Source of the DNA: Acanthacorydalis orientalis
Lineage: Eukaryota > Arthropoda > Insecta > Megaloptera > Corydalidae
Assembly: GCA_034766995.1 (NCBI GenBank)
Contig: CM068313.1
Coordinates: 18,974,012 to 19,038,011 of the forward strand
Direction of reading: 5' to 3'
Length of the DNA: 64,000 nt
Shown: piece after piece, positions 24,618 through 37,974 of the stretch
Layout: each line of letters opens with the position of its first letter
Position numbering within the stretch: the first letter of the stretch is position 1
Program-made: the position numbers and the translations under genes
The notes under the pieces: model-generated
What the model was told of the DNA's origin: nothing
The model's input: only the letters and a program-made list of their open reading frames with translations
Databases searched by the model: none

Positions 24618-25215
24618 TTATTTTGTATTTGATTCTGGACTTTGAAAAAATATTACATCATCTGCAACTATTGCTGTAGTGGTACGAGGTTTTCCATCTT
24701 CACCTTTTATTTCACCATATGTTAAACGTCCATTAACAAGAACTCTTTGTCCTTTCTTCATAAAATTATATACAGCATCTCTTAGAGCTGGTTTAAAAAC
24801 ACAAATTCTATGCCATTCAACACGTTGCATAAATTCTCCTGTTTCGTACCTATAATTTGAATGAGTAGCCATTGAAAATATTACTACAGGATGTTCTTCA
24901 TTTCCTTTTCTTTGCGGTTCAGCCCCTACTCTTCCCAAAAGTGTGACATTATTGAGAGCTATTAAAAATAAATAATTTTATTAAAATCAAAATGTAAATT
25001 TTGTTGCAAGTATTGAATTTTTTAATAAAATATAAATTTACTTTTTTCCATTCGAGCTGGTTCAGGTTGAGATGATAATTTACTTATTGATAAAATATGT
25101 TTAAAATTATTGTTAAATATTCCAACAGACACCTGAAATATTTTTTAAGAAAGGTTATACAATGTGTTTTGATAATAACTATAATAACTTTTCAATACTT
25201 TACCTTTCGAAACAT
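24618..25215 (-). CDS. mtSSB: Mitochondrial single-stranded DNA-binding protein
   Basis: Three coding exons on the minus strand: 25204-25215, 25042-25132 and 24618-24958. All junctions are GT-AG and the joined frame gives 147 aa. The product coats single-stranded mitochondrial DNA at the replication fork and stimulates the mitochondrial polymerase and helicase. The first exon encodes only MFRK; residues 1 to about 31 (MFRKVSVGIFNNNFKHIL...) are basic/hydrophobic and fit a mitochondrial targeting peptide. The OB-fold starts at EKTLNNVTLLGRVGAEPQ and includes HPVVIFSMATHSNY, WHRICVFKP, KKGQRVLVNGRLTYGEI and ADDVIFF, all hallmarks of bacterial-type SSB. Length matches animal mtSSB (about 145-150 aa). 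No acidic bacterial tail, as expected for mtSSB. Confidence 0.96.
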
Positions 25216-27120
25216 ATTAATAATACTAGAATTATGTCTGTAGATTTTAAGTATATTACTTCTAATTATTTGTAAACTCAAAAAAGTGTAACAACGTTAC
25301 TTAAACCTGATTTTCAAATGCAGACACGGGCACGGTTTGTATCGTTTGAACGTAAGACCGTGCATATAGTTTTGATTAACCTCAAAAATAAGGTCTACTG
25401 CGTTTTGTAAACAATATCTATCATCAACATTTTATTTATTAACTCGAATTTATTCAACCACCTGAATTGGTTTAAAGGTATTGATTCACATTTTTTATGA
25501 TTATAAATGTTTAAAAAATAACAAGAATGAGCATATAATTAACCACATTTTTTTAACAAAAATAAAAGCATATTATTTTTATCTATGGTTCATACCAATG
25601 TACCTCTGCATACCTATTTCTAATGAATTATTTAAAATGTTATTTTAATAATTAAATATGAGATATATTTGAAAAATAATGGTTTAAATACTACCTTTAA
25701 AAAAATAATACAGACTGATTGTACACAATAAAACAAGACAAAATATATTTAACAAATACATAAATATTTATCAATTTTTTAATAAAAACCGTTTGTGATA
25801 ACTCAGATGTTTTTCAATACGGAAAAAAATCAGGATATAAATTAAGTCGAAATATAATCCAAATCTTTTTACATATTATCTACTCTATATACAAACAGTA
25901 TTTTTATTCATTGTTATGTATACCTAATTTGTTAAATTATTATTATTATTATTATATATATATATCGGCTCTTAAACATTGGTTTCTTTAATTAATAATT
26001 CGTTTTTTTATCTTCTAATTTTCTGGGTTGCTTTTTTATATTTAACATCATTTGACATCATTAGTGAAATGGTAATAAATAATACTTTTACTTGCTTTTA
26101 CTAAAACTGACTTCCAGTTACCTTTTTAACACGAAAATATAAGGTACCATGTGCACATTTTGTATAAATATAATTTAATTTCTTATTTTATATATGAACG
26201 AATTCTCAATTCATTTAATTTTTTCTTTAAACATACCAAACAATAAACAATAATGATCAAAGTATTCAAATACTAACAATAAAACATTTCTCAATTTTAT
26301 AATCAAAAAAATTCAGTGCAGAATAACCGAACACAGTAACACAAAAAAAACAAAGTAAAAGTTGTATAATTTTAAATGTTTCTTTTATTATTACATTACA
26401 ACATTCTAGAACTCCATTGAAAAATAACATTAATGAAACTAAATAATCAACCATAAAATTGATTTTTATAAAAATTTAACATTTTATAGAATATATCAAG
26501 ATAAATAGTAAGAAAAACAATATTCATAAAACTATTTTTACTTGAGGAAAAATTGAAATATTTTAAACATTAACAAGTAGTGTCATTTTTTAATTATCGT
26601 TTTTCATAATGTGAAAGTCAAAACAAATATAGGGACAAATATTTAATGTCTAATGTAACCAATATAACCTTGCACAATCTGTGTAGTGATGTGTCATGGT
26701 AATTTGTAAAAATGTGTGAATTAGTATAAAAAGTATAAGGCTTAAAAAACATACAAGCATGATATATTCAATAAAATAATAAATTAAAGAACTATGCTAT
26801 AAAGTAAATTTAATTTTATATTAAACTTTTATTCAATGCTGTTTTACTAAGAAGTAAGTCTAATTGACATGCGTATTTAATTGTCATTGTCATTTCATAT
26901 GTTGTTAGAGGCGCATCTAAAATTATTTCGTTAATATAATTGTGATCATTTTTGAATTTAATTTAAATAAGTTTTTACAAATTAATTTCAATGGTTCTAT
27001 ATAATTATGTATTTTTATTTAATTTTTAAATGATTGCTAACACTATTAAGAATTTCAAAATTTCTAGCAATTAAAGAATAATATTTACTTGTTAATAAAT
27101 AATGCACTGATTATTACGTA
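25216..27120. other. Intergenic between divergent mtSSB and ZFYVE1-like genes
   Basis: About 1.9 kb separating two head-to-head genes. No coding sequence recognised. Near the mtSSB start lies a short inverted repeat, GCACGGT at 25330-25336 and ACCGTGC at 25357-25363, in an otherwise AT-rich stretch, which may belong to the promoter. The remainder is AT-rich without repeats of note. Confidence 0.5.
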
Positions 27121-30100
27121 ATGCTACGACCACCTGGAGATTCATCTGCAATAATGCAATCTGTGGACAGTCCATCAATGTTTGTGGGTACACCGCCAGA
27201 TTTGGCGGGTACACAATTAATGTCTTTAAAATTTCATGCTCTTGGTGAAGAACCTTCTTTAGTAGAGCCGGGAGCAAGCTTTTTATTAATTGATGGAAGT
27301 GAAAATTTACAAGTTACATCTGCAGCTAAATTTATTCAAATGCTTGGCATTGGAGAAGTTGAAGATGTAAAAATTAAAGTTGTTTCTATATTTGGAAATA
27401 CAGGTATACGTTTATATTTTTATCATATAAGTATAGTTGTAAATTTATAAACGAATAATATGGGCGTATGAGCATAATTGTATAATGTTAGAAAAGTATT
27501 TTTATGTTTACTGTTTGTTTTTAATATTTAAAAGTTTTCATATAAATAAAAATGATACTTCATTATTATTTTAATGATTGTTGTTTTTAATCCAGAAGTA
27601 AAGTCAAATGAAAGTAAAATATCTCTATTTATTTAGGTGATGGTAAATCTCATACTTTAAATGAAACATTTTTTGGAGGTCGAGAAGTGTTTAGTACTGG
27701 AGGAGAACAAGGACCAAGAACACTGGGTGTTTGGGCAGCATGGGATCCAATAAGCAGAGCATTGTGCCTTGATACTGAGGGGTTACAAGGTGTAAGTAAT
27801 TTTGGAATTGAAGCAACTCATGAAGAACAGCGTACGAGATTGCTCTTGAAAGTATTAGCTGTATCGGATGTTGTATTGTACCGTACACGATCGGAAAGGT
27901 TACGAAGAGACTTGTATACTTTTCTTGGATCAGCGTCGAAAGCATACGTTTCACATTTTAGTGCGGCACTTATGCGCACTGTTAATGAAAGACACACAGA
28001 TATCCCACAAAAATCATCTGCATTAGGACCTGCACTTATAATTTTTCATGAAACTCGTTATACCAAAATATTAGAGTCAAGTGAGTTAAAAATAAATATT
28101 TTATTTTTAATCAATTTGATTAAGGGAAATTAACTTAAGAATACAATTATGAAAATATAGTACAAAGTTATTAATTGAATATTTTTTCTATTAAATGAAT
28201 TGTAATCATATTTTCATTTAAAAAAAAATATTTTTACAAATATTCATTAATTCACATTATTATCAACAATGAATAATACTGAAAATAATTTATTCATAGG
28301 TATTTTTATTGTTTAGCTGTATCTGAAAGTGCGGAAGATATAATACGTGATCGGTTTGCGGAAATGAAATTAGATATCGAAGCATTCAGTTCTTTGAGAT
28401 ATGTCGGAACACAAGCTGGATCTCAAAGTGGTGTTGGAAATCACTGGTCTAAATTACGTGATGCTGTTCGTGCTGCTCTTGAAGACACAGCGATAAGAGC
28501 ACCGCGTAGTCCGAAAGTTGTTTTAGAAACATTAAAATTATTAAATGATAAATTTAGTGGAACAATCGAACCGTCTGTAGCAACATCTGGATTTTTTCCC
28601 GACCAATATTTTACCTGTGGTATATTATGTGAAGCATGCAATACAAGATGCATATGTTCAATGGGACATACAAAAGATAAAACTCCACATACAGCTGATT
28701 TAGATAAACCTTGTACATATCAACATCAATTTGAAAACTGTGTATATTTATGCAAGGTTTGATCTTAAAGATCTTTAATTTAGTAATAACTTTTGTTTTC
28801 ATTTTTCTTATGAATTCATATTAAATACACTTTTTACTAATAAAACAAATTATTTTTAATGAAAGATAATACTTAAAAGAAATATACATTTTTCATATTT
28901 AATGTTTAAAATATTTATAATACATGCATAAAATTTATTAAAATATTTTAGTCATGTTATGCATCTGGTAGAGAAACTATAGTAAATCCTCGTACATATG
29001 GAAATAATGATACTGGTTCGTGGTTGAGTGGACTTGCACGGTATGCATGGTCTGGTTATGTAATAGATTGTTCACATTGTGGAGAAATATATAGAAGTCG
29101 ACAATATTGGTTTGGAAATCAAGGCCCCGAGGAATCTGCTGCTGTTTTAAGACATCCTGTACACATCTGGCCAGGAGTAAGAAATCATAATCAGTTTGAA
29201 GTTATATTACTAAAATTAATATAAATTTCAGGATGATAGCAACAGTGTTCTTTTAAGTAATTCTCAAGTGTCCGCTCAACGTATTCTTGATGGTGTGGCA
29301 TATTTGTCAGAAGCAGTAGTTAGTGTTGGAGCACCCCCAACAAAAGTCTTGTCTTCTTGGGTAGCTGATCAAATTGCACCAAAATATTGGCGACCAAACA
29401 ATGAAATTAAGGTTAAAATTTAAGAATAATTTATATTTTTAAGTTCATATGAAATAAATGTTTGTCTGTTATAGGAGTGTTTTGCATGTAAAAAAGTATT
29501 TGGTATTGCTGATACAAAACATCACTGTAGAGCTTGTGGTGAGGGTTTCTGTGAAGCTTGTTCTCGTTACTCTAAAGCAGTTCCAGAAAGAGGCTGGGAT
29601 TCACCTGTTAGAGTATGTGATATTTGTTTTAGAACTTCTATGAAAACGAAAGGACTTCCTATAAGTTTAGATGAAGCATCGAATGCTGAGGTATTATATG
29701 ATAATCCATACTTAATAAAATGTATGTATATATATATATATATATATATGTGTGTAACTTGCAGGTAAGAGCTAGAAGATACAGTGAAGCAGTTATGAGC
29801 ACAATATCTACAGTTGCTTCAGCGGTGTTAGAATATCCACGTGATTTAATTAAAGAAACAGCTAGGCCTTCTTATTGGCAACCTGATGCAGAAGCTACAA
29901 ATTGTTGTCAATGTAATGTACTTTTTGATGTTGTTACTCGTTTACATCACTGTCGTGCTTGTGGTAAAGCAGTATGTGCTCCTTGCTCATCTAGAACTCG
30001 TTCGGTACCTGAAAGAGGGTGGACAGAACCTGTAAGAGTATGTGATGGATGTGTAAGTAAAATGTTAATTTATTGTTTTCATTAAAATCTTTTAAAAGTT

Positions 30101-30273
30101 AATCTTGTATGCATGTAATCTTTTTTGTCTAAAAAATTGAGATATTTATGTAAGAAAATATAATAGTACATGAAAAACTTTTCACTTTATTACTGTTTTA
30201 TCTTTTATTTATAACTAAAATTTTATTTTAAAATGTTAAAATTTCATATTTTTTATTTCAGATAAAATCATAG
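27121..30273 (+). CDS. ZFYVE1/DFCP1-like double FYVE-domain protein
   Basis: Eight coding exons: 27121-27403, 27637-28080, 28317-28756, 28952-29176, 29232-29411, 29475-29690, 29765-30052, 30262-30273. Every junction is GT-AG and phase-consistent, giving 695 aa. In vertebrates ZFYVE1 (DFCP1) binds PI3P and marks ER-derived omegasomes where autophagosomes form. An N-terminal P-loop is visible at about 92-99 (GNTGDGKS), followed by GTPase-like sequence ([16 protein letters not shown]). A Cys-rich middle segment follows. Two FYVE fingers lie at about 518-590 ([20 protein letters not shown]) and 633-692 ([19 protein letters not shown]). The last exon adds just three residues. Human ZFYVE1 is 777 aa with an N-terminal Zn-binding region that is missing here. 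An in-frame TAA at 27100 supports the ATG. A two-codon uORF precedes it at 27102-27110. Confidence 0.94.
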
Positions 30274-30286
30274 TAAATTAAAAGCA

Positions 30287-30327
30287 AATAAATTTCAAGA
30301 TTTCTGTTATTGTTATCAATGAATAAA
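30287..30327 (+). terminator. ZFYVE1-like poly(A) signals
   Basis: AATAAA at 30287-30292 and again at 30322-30327, within 60 bases of the stop codon, suggest a very short 3' UTR. Confidence 0.5.
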
Positions 30328-30329
30328 AA

Positions 30330-33212
30330 ATGAACTCTTTATCTATAATTGTCCTTAGTCTGTTTTTGAAGTGAGAATGTAAAGGGTTTGTATATTTCTA
30401 ATCTATAATATGTGTGAAAAGACTGAACATAAGTACATGAAATAATTGATGTGGTTTGCAATAGAAATTAACCAATGAAATGAATGGTCAAATAAATGTT
30501 ATGAAAAATATATTATTTTGATTTTTTATAAAATGATGTTTATAATAAGAATATTATTTTTTAATAATAATCTTTCAAGAAAAGCAGAAATTATTTTATT
30601 TTGTTTGTATAAAGCATTTCATTTTTAAAAATTTTGTATAGTTATGATAATTACTACTCTATATTATTGATCTATAATCATAGATGTATATATATATATA
30701 TAATGCTCTGTGAAAATTACATGGTTTCAATGTGTTTTTATAGCATATTCATGTTATATAACTGTAAATAACTATAAAACTAGTAATTATGGTAGCTATA
30801 CTTTACAAAATTACTAGAAACCGAATCAAAAAAAAATAATAAAATTTTATGTATTATTATTTTAATTTAAAAAAATATACTACCTTTCATGTATGTTTGA
30901 GTCTGAAAAGTTATCACAGTTTAAAAATTAAATTCCATAGAAAATAGATCATACAAAATTAAGTTATTTTAATACTGGCGTAAAACATTTAATATTAGAG
31001 ATTAATTTTTATATATGAATTAGTGCAGATAGTTATAGTGCATCTTGTATTATTTTATATTATTGTTTTTGATTTAACTACTACTTTGTTTCAAATTTTT
31101 ATTCATTTTTTTTTATTTTGAATTATCAGTACATATCAATGTTTTTTTAAAATATCAAAAATTAAGAAAGAGTATCTATCTTAATGTACAAAAAATAGAT
31201 ATGAACATTTATGGATTGAATAAATATCAGTATTTTCAAATATAAATAAAACAGATTAAAAATATGATTACATTTTATTCAATTATTTATTTTTTGTTAA
31301 TTGCAAAAAACATCGTTTCAGTTGAATCATTTTTAAATAGTTAACTATGATTACTAAACGAAGATGTTGATTTTTTTAATGGTTTTCTTTAAATTAGAAA
31401 TAGTTAATTGTAGTGAGATTCTTTGGATTCTTGTTGTTTGGGTTAAGGTTATTCTTGGTCATTGTCTTTATAACATTAACTCTTGAGAATATAACATTAA
31501 ATCATACAAAACATAGCAAGATAATGCAATAATAATAATCAAAGACAAGAAAATTCAATGAAATCAAGTGCAAAGAAGTTGATTGCAACAAATTAAGTGG
31601 CAAATATTTTAATTTTAAATTATTGTATTTATAAAATAATGTGCATTTAAAACAAATTATGCATTTCAGTTTATTTTAATTTTTGTTAATTTTATTTTGA
31701 TGTTTTTTAGAAAATAATATATCAATTCTTTTATTTACATCTAAATATTAAAAAAAAAAATTTTTACATGTGTATGCATTGAATATATATACATATGTAT
31801 TGTATATGATTTGTGTATTCATACATACAAAATATATAGATACGGATACATATTGATAGATATTAAATGTGGTACAACGTTGTAAGAGATTAAATCTCCA
31901 TTGTGATATTCATGCTTATTTTTTTCTGCAAATGTTGACTATTTGTAAATGTTTATTCTATAATGGAATATGTTATTTGTTTCATTCAGTTCTGTTTAGG
32001 ATATATATAAAACTAAAAATAATGTTTTTTTTTGTTAACAGATTGTATTCCAGAAATGGATTTTAATGAATAATCTAAATTAATCAGCATATTTTTTCAG
32101 TTATTTTTTTATGTATATACAGTTGATTCTTCCTTTATTTTATATTTCCTGAATTTTTATTTTAACCTGTTATAAAGTTTAATGTGTTTTTAAATCGATA
32201 TGATTTTTTTACAGCATACTAAAATGGCTAAATAATCACACATTAGTGCTGAAGTATTTGTTTTTAAGTGAAAAAAGAAAATATAAATTTGTGGTCAAAT
32301 ATGTTTTATTGATTATGTTATGGTGTATAATTGTTCAGTAGTATTAAATAGACACTTCAATAGTTTTTAAACTTCCTGTGGTAAATAATTACATGCATTG
32401 TGTGCATATAATCATTTATGCATGTATGGGTACATATACACATATTCAACATTATAGTTTGAGAAAATAATACATCAAGTCACTGATTATGTTAGAAGTT
32501 GGTTTTTTATCAGAAAGAAAATAATTGTCTTAAACAGATGATAAAAGTAGGTGTTTGTTAGCATTTTTCAATGTTTAAACAAAAGAAAAAAATACTTGCA
32601 TACAACAGAATGTATGTTTCTTTAAACATGCTTCAATTGATACTCAAAAAAAAAGAAATACTAATCAGATATTTATTTTACAAAAAAAAAATGATAAATG
32701 ATAAATTTTAATATAATGTAATTTAAGAAAGCATTACAAATTCAAAAAAATTAGAAAAAGTGATTTAAGTTGATATATTTTATTTGGTTTGTTCATTTCT
32801 GTATATTTATTTAAATAATAAATTAATAAATTTAAGTTTTAATTCTTAATTGTAGCTTATTTATGAAATTATAATCATCAAATATTTCATTGTTAATTAG
32901 TTGCAAACAAAATTGAATTGCTTTTTTTCTTAAATTCAAAAAAAAGATAATAGTTTTAAATGTATACTTTATTTTAACAAGTGTTCAAGTATTAAAATAT
33001 TTCAAAAATTATTAATATAAAAATTAAAAAATATATGTATAAATTTATATATATATATAATATTTTCAACCTTTGCAGATTATCAGATACTATGTTGTAA
33101 AATTATCAACCAATTTACTATGAACACTCCATAAACTCTGAAAAATAAAATCAAATTAATAAAAATTCAAAATTCTAAATATAACAATAAAATACCATTT
33201 CATTATTTAACC
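30330..33212. other. AT-rich intergenic DNA between convergent genes
   Basis: About 2.9 kb between the ZFYVE1-like 3' end and the terminal exon of the deaminase gene. No recognisable coding sequence on either strand; only short TA runs and A/T homopolymers. Part may be 3' UTR of either gene. Confidence 0.55.
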
Positions 33213-33960
33213 TTAGTGAATTACTCGAGCCTTAGATAATTCAGTATCTTCTTCAATCAGTTTGTGGTGGACGGCACTCAAAGCCTTTTCCGAATAAAAA
33301 AAAAGAAAACTTCTAATAAATAATGATAATATCAAATTAAGTACACAGACACCACATTATTACATGCATTATATCAAGTTGTTTTACTTAATAAAATAAG
33401 AATATGTAAATGAAAATTTATTACTCTTACATAAAATACATTTATCACTGTTCAATATTTCAAAATCAAAATTTATGTATTATAAATTCAACTATAATAT
33501 TAGGTGACATTATTTTACATAACAATTATAATTATGAGATTTATATTGAACCAAAAAAATCTTTCAGAAATGTTTTTTTTTACAATTTAAAATGATCTCT
33601 TTATTTAGTTTTTACTCCGTTTAAGTGTATTTATTTCTATTATTTAATTTTAAGTATTAGAATTATATTTTTTCTTAATTATATGTTAAATATTTTTAAT
33701 ATGTTCAGTGTGTGAAAATTAATATGCCTTAATATATTTGAAACAAAAATGTTAATTTCCCTTATGATGAAGAAAAACTAGTAAACCATTTGCTTATAAT
33801 TTATGGAAAAAATGCATTATATATTAAATTACTGTCTAAACAGAACAGTCATCATCATTTTTAAAATAATTTAGTTTTGCATAAAATAATTATAAATGGT
33901 TTTAAATACTGAATTAATTTAATAAAATACACAAAGGAAATTTATCTCCATTTTATTACC

Positions 33961-34043
<83 letters not shown>

Positions 34044-35318
34044 AAAAATTGAACAGTGTAGTTATATTAATATTTTAAAAAGTACATTTCTTATTTAAAA
34101 ATTGCAGTTATTTATACAAATAATGAGGTATAATTTTAAATGAATGAGAGATGTTTAATATGTTCTGCTTGAGACCATTCCACCACCAACAGACCCAAAA
34201 GCCATATACATGTATATATATATATGATTTAGGCAGCATAAGGATTAGGAGTTGGAACAACATATATAAAATGCAGATTCCACAGCCTATGATGAGTAAA
34301 AGGTACAGTAAGAAATAAGCTCTAATAATAGTGTTTGTTCACCTTGAAATATTTGACTGTTTTAACTCTAAGTTCTAAGGTAGCATCTTCATCGCATATC
34401 ATTAGGGTATGAGGATGTTGTTGAAAAGCAGAAACAGTCCACATATGATTAACACCTTCTTCTATTGCTTTATAAAGAGCAAATGCTTTATGGGTTCCAG
34501 TAATTAAAATCATTACCTACAAATATTTTAATTTACAGTTAATAAAAATTAAATAGAATTTTATGTACATATATATATATATATATATATATTTATTACC
34601 TCTTTAGCATCCATTACAGTACCCACTCCTACAGTAAGTGCTTGTTTTGGAACTTTATTGATGTCATTACCAAAAAATCTAGCATTGGCTTCTAAAGTAT
34701 CTTGAGCTAGAGTCTTTACTCGAGTACGGGATACTAACGATGAACCAGGTTCATTGAATGCAATATGGCCATCAGGTCCAATTCCTCCAATAAATAATTC
34801 TACACCACCTGCCTAAAATAAGATACATATATACATACGTATGTATATATATTTAATCTAGATAATATCTGTATACTTCTCGGATTTTTTCTTCAAAGCC
34901 TTCACATTCTGCAACAAGATCTGGGGCATTTCCATCTAAAATATGTGCGTTAGCAGGATCGATATCAATATGCTTGAAAAAATTATTCCACATGTAGTAG
35001 TGATAGCTTTCTGGATGTTCTCGGGGCAATCCCACATATTCATCCATATTAAATGTTTTCACATATTTAAAAGAAACTTTACCGGCTCTATGATATTCAA
35101 TCAATTTCTTATACATTCCCAATGGTGTACCACCTGCAAGTAATATACAACACAAATATATAATAATTAAAACGTAACTTGTAACTCAATTTACCTGTGG
35201 GAAGTCCAAGAACGAAATATTTGTTTTCATTAGGATTGAAATCATTAATTCTTTTCAAAACATATTTTGCAGACCATTCTGCAACATAGTCAACAGTATC
35301 CAATATCACGAGCCTCAT
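33213..35318 (-). CDS. Glucosamine-6-phosphate deaminase/isomerase
   Basis: Five coding exons on the minus strand: 35195-35318, 34877-35133, 34600-34812, 34343-34516, 33213-33284; 279 aa. The enzyme converts glucosamine 6-phosphate to fructose 6-phosphate and ammonia, linking hexosamine and chitin-precursor metabolism to glycolysis (Oscillin/GNPDA family). Conserved stretches: [29 protein letters not shown] (phosphate loop), [18 protein letters not shown] containing the catalytic Asp, [18 protein letters not shown] containing the catalytic His, and [22 protein letters not shown]. The short last exon ([13 protein letters not shown]...) matches the family's VHNKL tail and was found by phase and acceptor (TTCGGAAAAG). 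The ATG at 35318 follows an acceptor whose exon starts at 35333, so the 5' UTR is spliced. Without the last splice the frame reads VNKHYY then stop, which could be a retained-intron form. Confidence 0.95.
33963..34040. repeat. (TA)n microsatellite in the deaminase intron
   Basis: TA run of about 78 bases between the fourth and last coding exons of the deaminase gene. Confidence 0.9.
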
Positions 35319-35333
35319 ACTTGATTTGATTAA

Positions 35334-37044
35334 CTGAAAGTTCAAGTAAAATCTATATTTATAGTAGAGAAAATATAGCTGTATGAAATATGTTATTGAC
35401 CGAGAATTAGATAATTTATCTAATCAGTAAAAAATAATCCCGTCTCTCAAAATACATGCATCATTTATTATGAACCGATTTCGAGACATAAAACACACGC
35501 ACAATAATTACATTAAATTAACGTTTAGTTATTTATAACGAAAAATATACCTTTCTGGACGTTTTTAAAATAAGTAATATAATTACTCTTAGTTAAACTG
35601 TCAATTTTGTAGCAACTGACCTCTCAAATGATGTTTAATCACTACAGTTGAACTTGAATTATTATTACAATATGTAGCGACTGACCTTCAATGATTCGTC
35701 AATGTAAGCAGAGTTCATTGTACCTCCCTTCAATTTCATTAACTGCGGTTTATTTAAATTATAATTTTTCAAAATAGTATTTTTGATATACGCTTTAATT
35801 TAAATAAAATTTTCACAGATAAAATAGACAAAATATTTTAATTAAAATGCAATTTGATGTAATAAAATATTTAATATCAAGTACAAAGTTTGTACGCAAT
35901 TTAAAAATTTCAACAAAAAAATCAACATATGAGGAAATCTTAATAAAATAGTGTTATTCAAGTATTATTTAATATCCAGTTCTCTAGAAAATAAAATAAA
36001 AAAAACATATATATTTAATGTTCCAAAGAAATTTGCTGGACAAATTTTTGAATAATATGTAATAACACACCCTAGAAATAAACTAAAAATATTGATACCT
36101 TTTTGAAAACTAAATATATATTTAGATGATAACTCAAATTTTAAAGTAGAGATACAAACCTCTTATATAAGGGTGATTTTTACAGGGTAGAATATATAGG
36201 GTAGGGTAACACACTGGATGCTGGCCGCTGGAGCACTTATTGATCTAGTACGAGATGGTTTGGGCTAGGCAGTGTTTATTTGCAGCTCTAAGAAAATAAT
36301 GTAAATTTAAAAGGGATCGACTATTAAACATGTGTAAAATATTACAATATATGTAACACGCTGCAAGTCGCATATTTTTTTATTTTAAACAAAAAATTGG
36401 TATCAAAAATGATCTTAACCGGAAAAGTGTCATTCGGCTATTTAGTGTGGAATCGAAAAGTGAGTCCATTCATTTTCATAAATAATGGAATTATTGTCGA
36501 TACGTACAGATAGCTGGAATAAATCAACTAACGATGTGATATTTAGTGACTGGCTGCAAAACGTTGCAGCTTTGGAGTGATAATTAAAATGCCATCGGTA
36601 AAAGCAGGTTTATCAATCTGTAAATTTTCCGTTGGCTCAGTGATCTATAGACCTTATAAAAATAAGTGGCTAGGAAAATTTTACTGGAAAGGAGATATCC
36701 CAATCGACAACAGGGATTATAAAACAATTTATCTAAAGAGGAATTTCAAAACGTGTTTAAAACTCCACTTTACCAAAAAAATCAACATAAGTAATAAATA
36801 GTTCTACAAAATTATTGAACGTTTACGTATTAATCTTTGTCGTTGTATATAGATCGTGTGTTAGGTGTTTTCATTGTTGTAATGTTCTTGAAATATTAAG
36901 AATTATCAGTAGAAAAATACGTTTAAATCATGATTCTACGCGCACAATTAATTGTAAAAAAATACCATAACAATGTCGTTACTTTCATTATATTACTCAT
37001 GCTACTGTATTATCAGTAACACTTATTGTTAAATTGTGTCCATC
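35334..37044. promoter_or_regulatory. Shared upstream region of the deaminase and stardust genes
   Basis: About 1.7 kb between divergent genes. It must contain the deaminase 5' UTR exon and probably the stardust long-form promoter. A less AT-rich patch at about 36200-36290 (CTGGATGCTGGCCGCTGGAG) is a candidate core promoter or first exon. Two short frames near 36485-36801 are listed separately. Assignments here are inferences. Confidence 0.35.
36485..36801 (+). other. Two short consecutive frames of unknown status
   Basis: ATG at 36485 opens a 31-codon frame (MELLSIRTDSWNKSTNDVIF...) ending at TGA 36578-36580. ATG at 36589 then opens a 70-codon frame (MPSVKAGLSICKFSVGSVIY...) ending at 36801. 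Composition is less AT-rich than the flanks and residues are varied, unlike the microsatellite frames. I recognise neither. They might be one old coding sequence with a frameshift, a transposon remnant, or a spliced 5' UTR of stardust. Confidence 0.25.
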
Positions 37045-37280
37045 ATGGTTGACCTTGGTGGATATGTCATTATTTTAGTGGAAACCAAAGATAAAAAAAT
37101 TAAACTTTATGGTAAGTATCGTTTTTCAATGGTCAAATGCCTTATTTATGTGACACATTTATATTCCAGATTTCAGAAACAAAAACTTGATCATTTTACT
37201 AAAATTATATTATTTTCACTTCATAAAGACTTAATAAATACTATTTAAAATAAGACTGTTCGTTTAGACATACATACATA

Positions 37281-37370
<90 letters not shown>

Positions 37371-37550
37371 GATCATACTAGCTACAATTATAATTTATTT
37401 TATTCTATTTGTGAATAATTAAATCAATATAAATTAAAAAAATAAAATACTATCTTTAGTAGTCATATTAAAATTCACAAATTTTATTTATTATATAAAA
37501 GGTAAACATAAAATTGTAGTATGATATTAATAAGTTGAGTAAATAAACTA

Positions 37551-37605
<55 letters not shown>

Positions 37606-37930
37606 TCACCAATGCAGAAAATTCATGTATTAAATTAAATGGAATTATATAGTATCGTATTTTTTTTCATTAACTGATATTTTAGAAAATATTTAGATAA
37701 CAATTTAATCGATTTTTAATTTCTCTCGGTATGTACATTTGATAAATTAATAATAAATAATCCGTCATGCTTTCAAACCAAACGTTATTTCGTGTATTTA
37801 TAGATATACAAAGTTTATATACAATGCATACAAAATAAATATCTCTTTATTTAAACCGTACTTATTTTTGATAAGTAATTATTCTTTACATATCATAATA
37901 TTGAGTTAATATATTATACTTTAATATTTT

Positions 37931-37974
<44 letters not shown>

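Noticed and set aside
34155..34205. Minus-strand frame [16 protein letters not shown] as a separate peptide or exon
   Set aside because: No phase-compatible splice from the deaminase exon 4 leads into this frame; kept only as part of the alternative 3' end observation.
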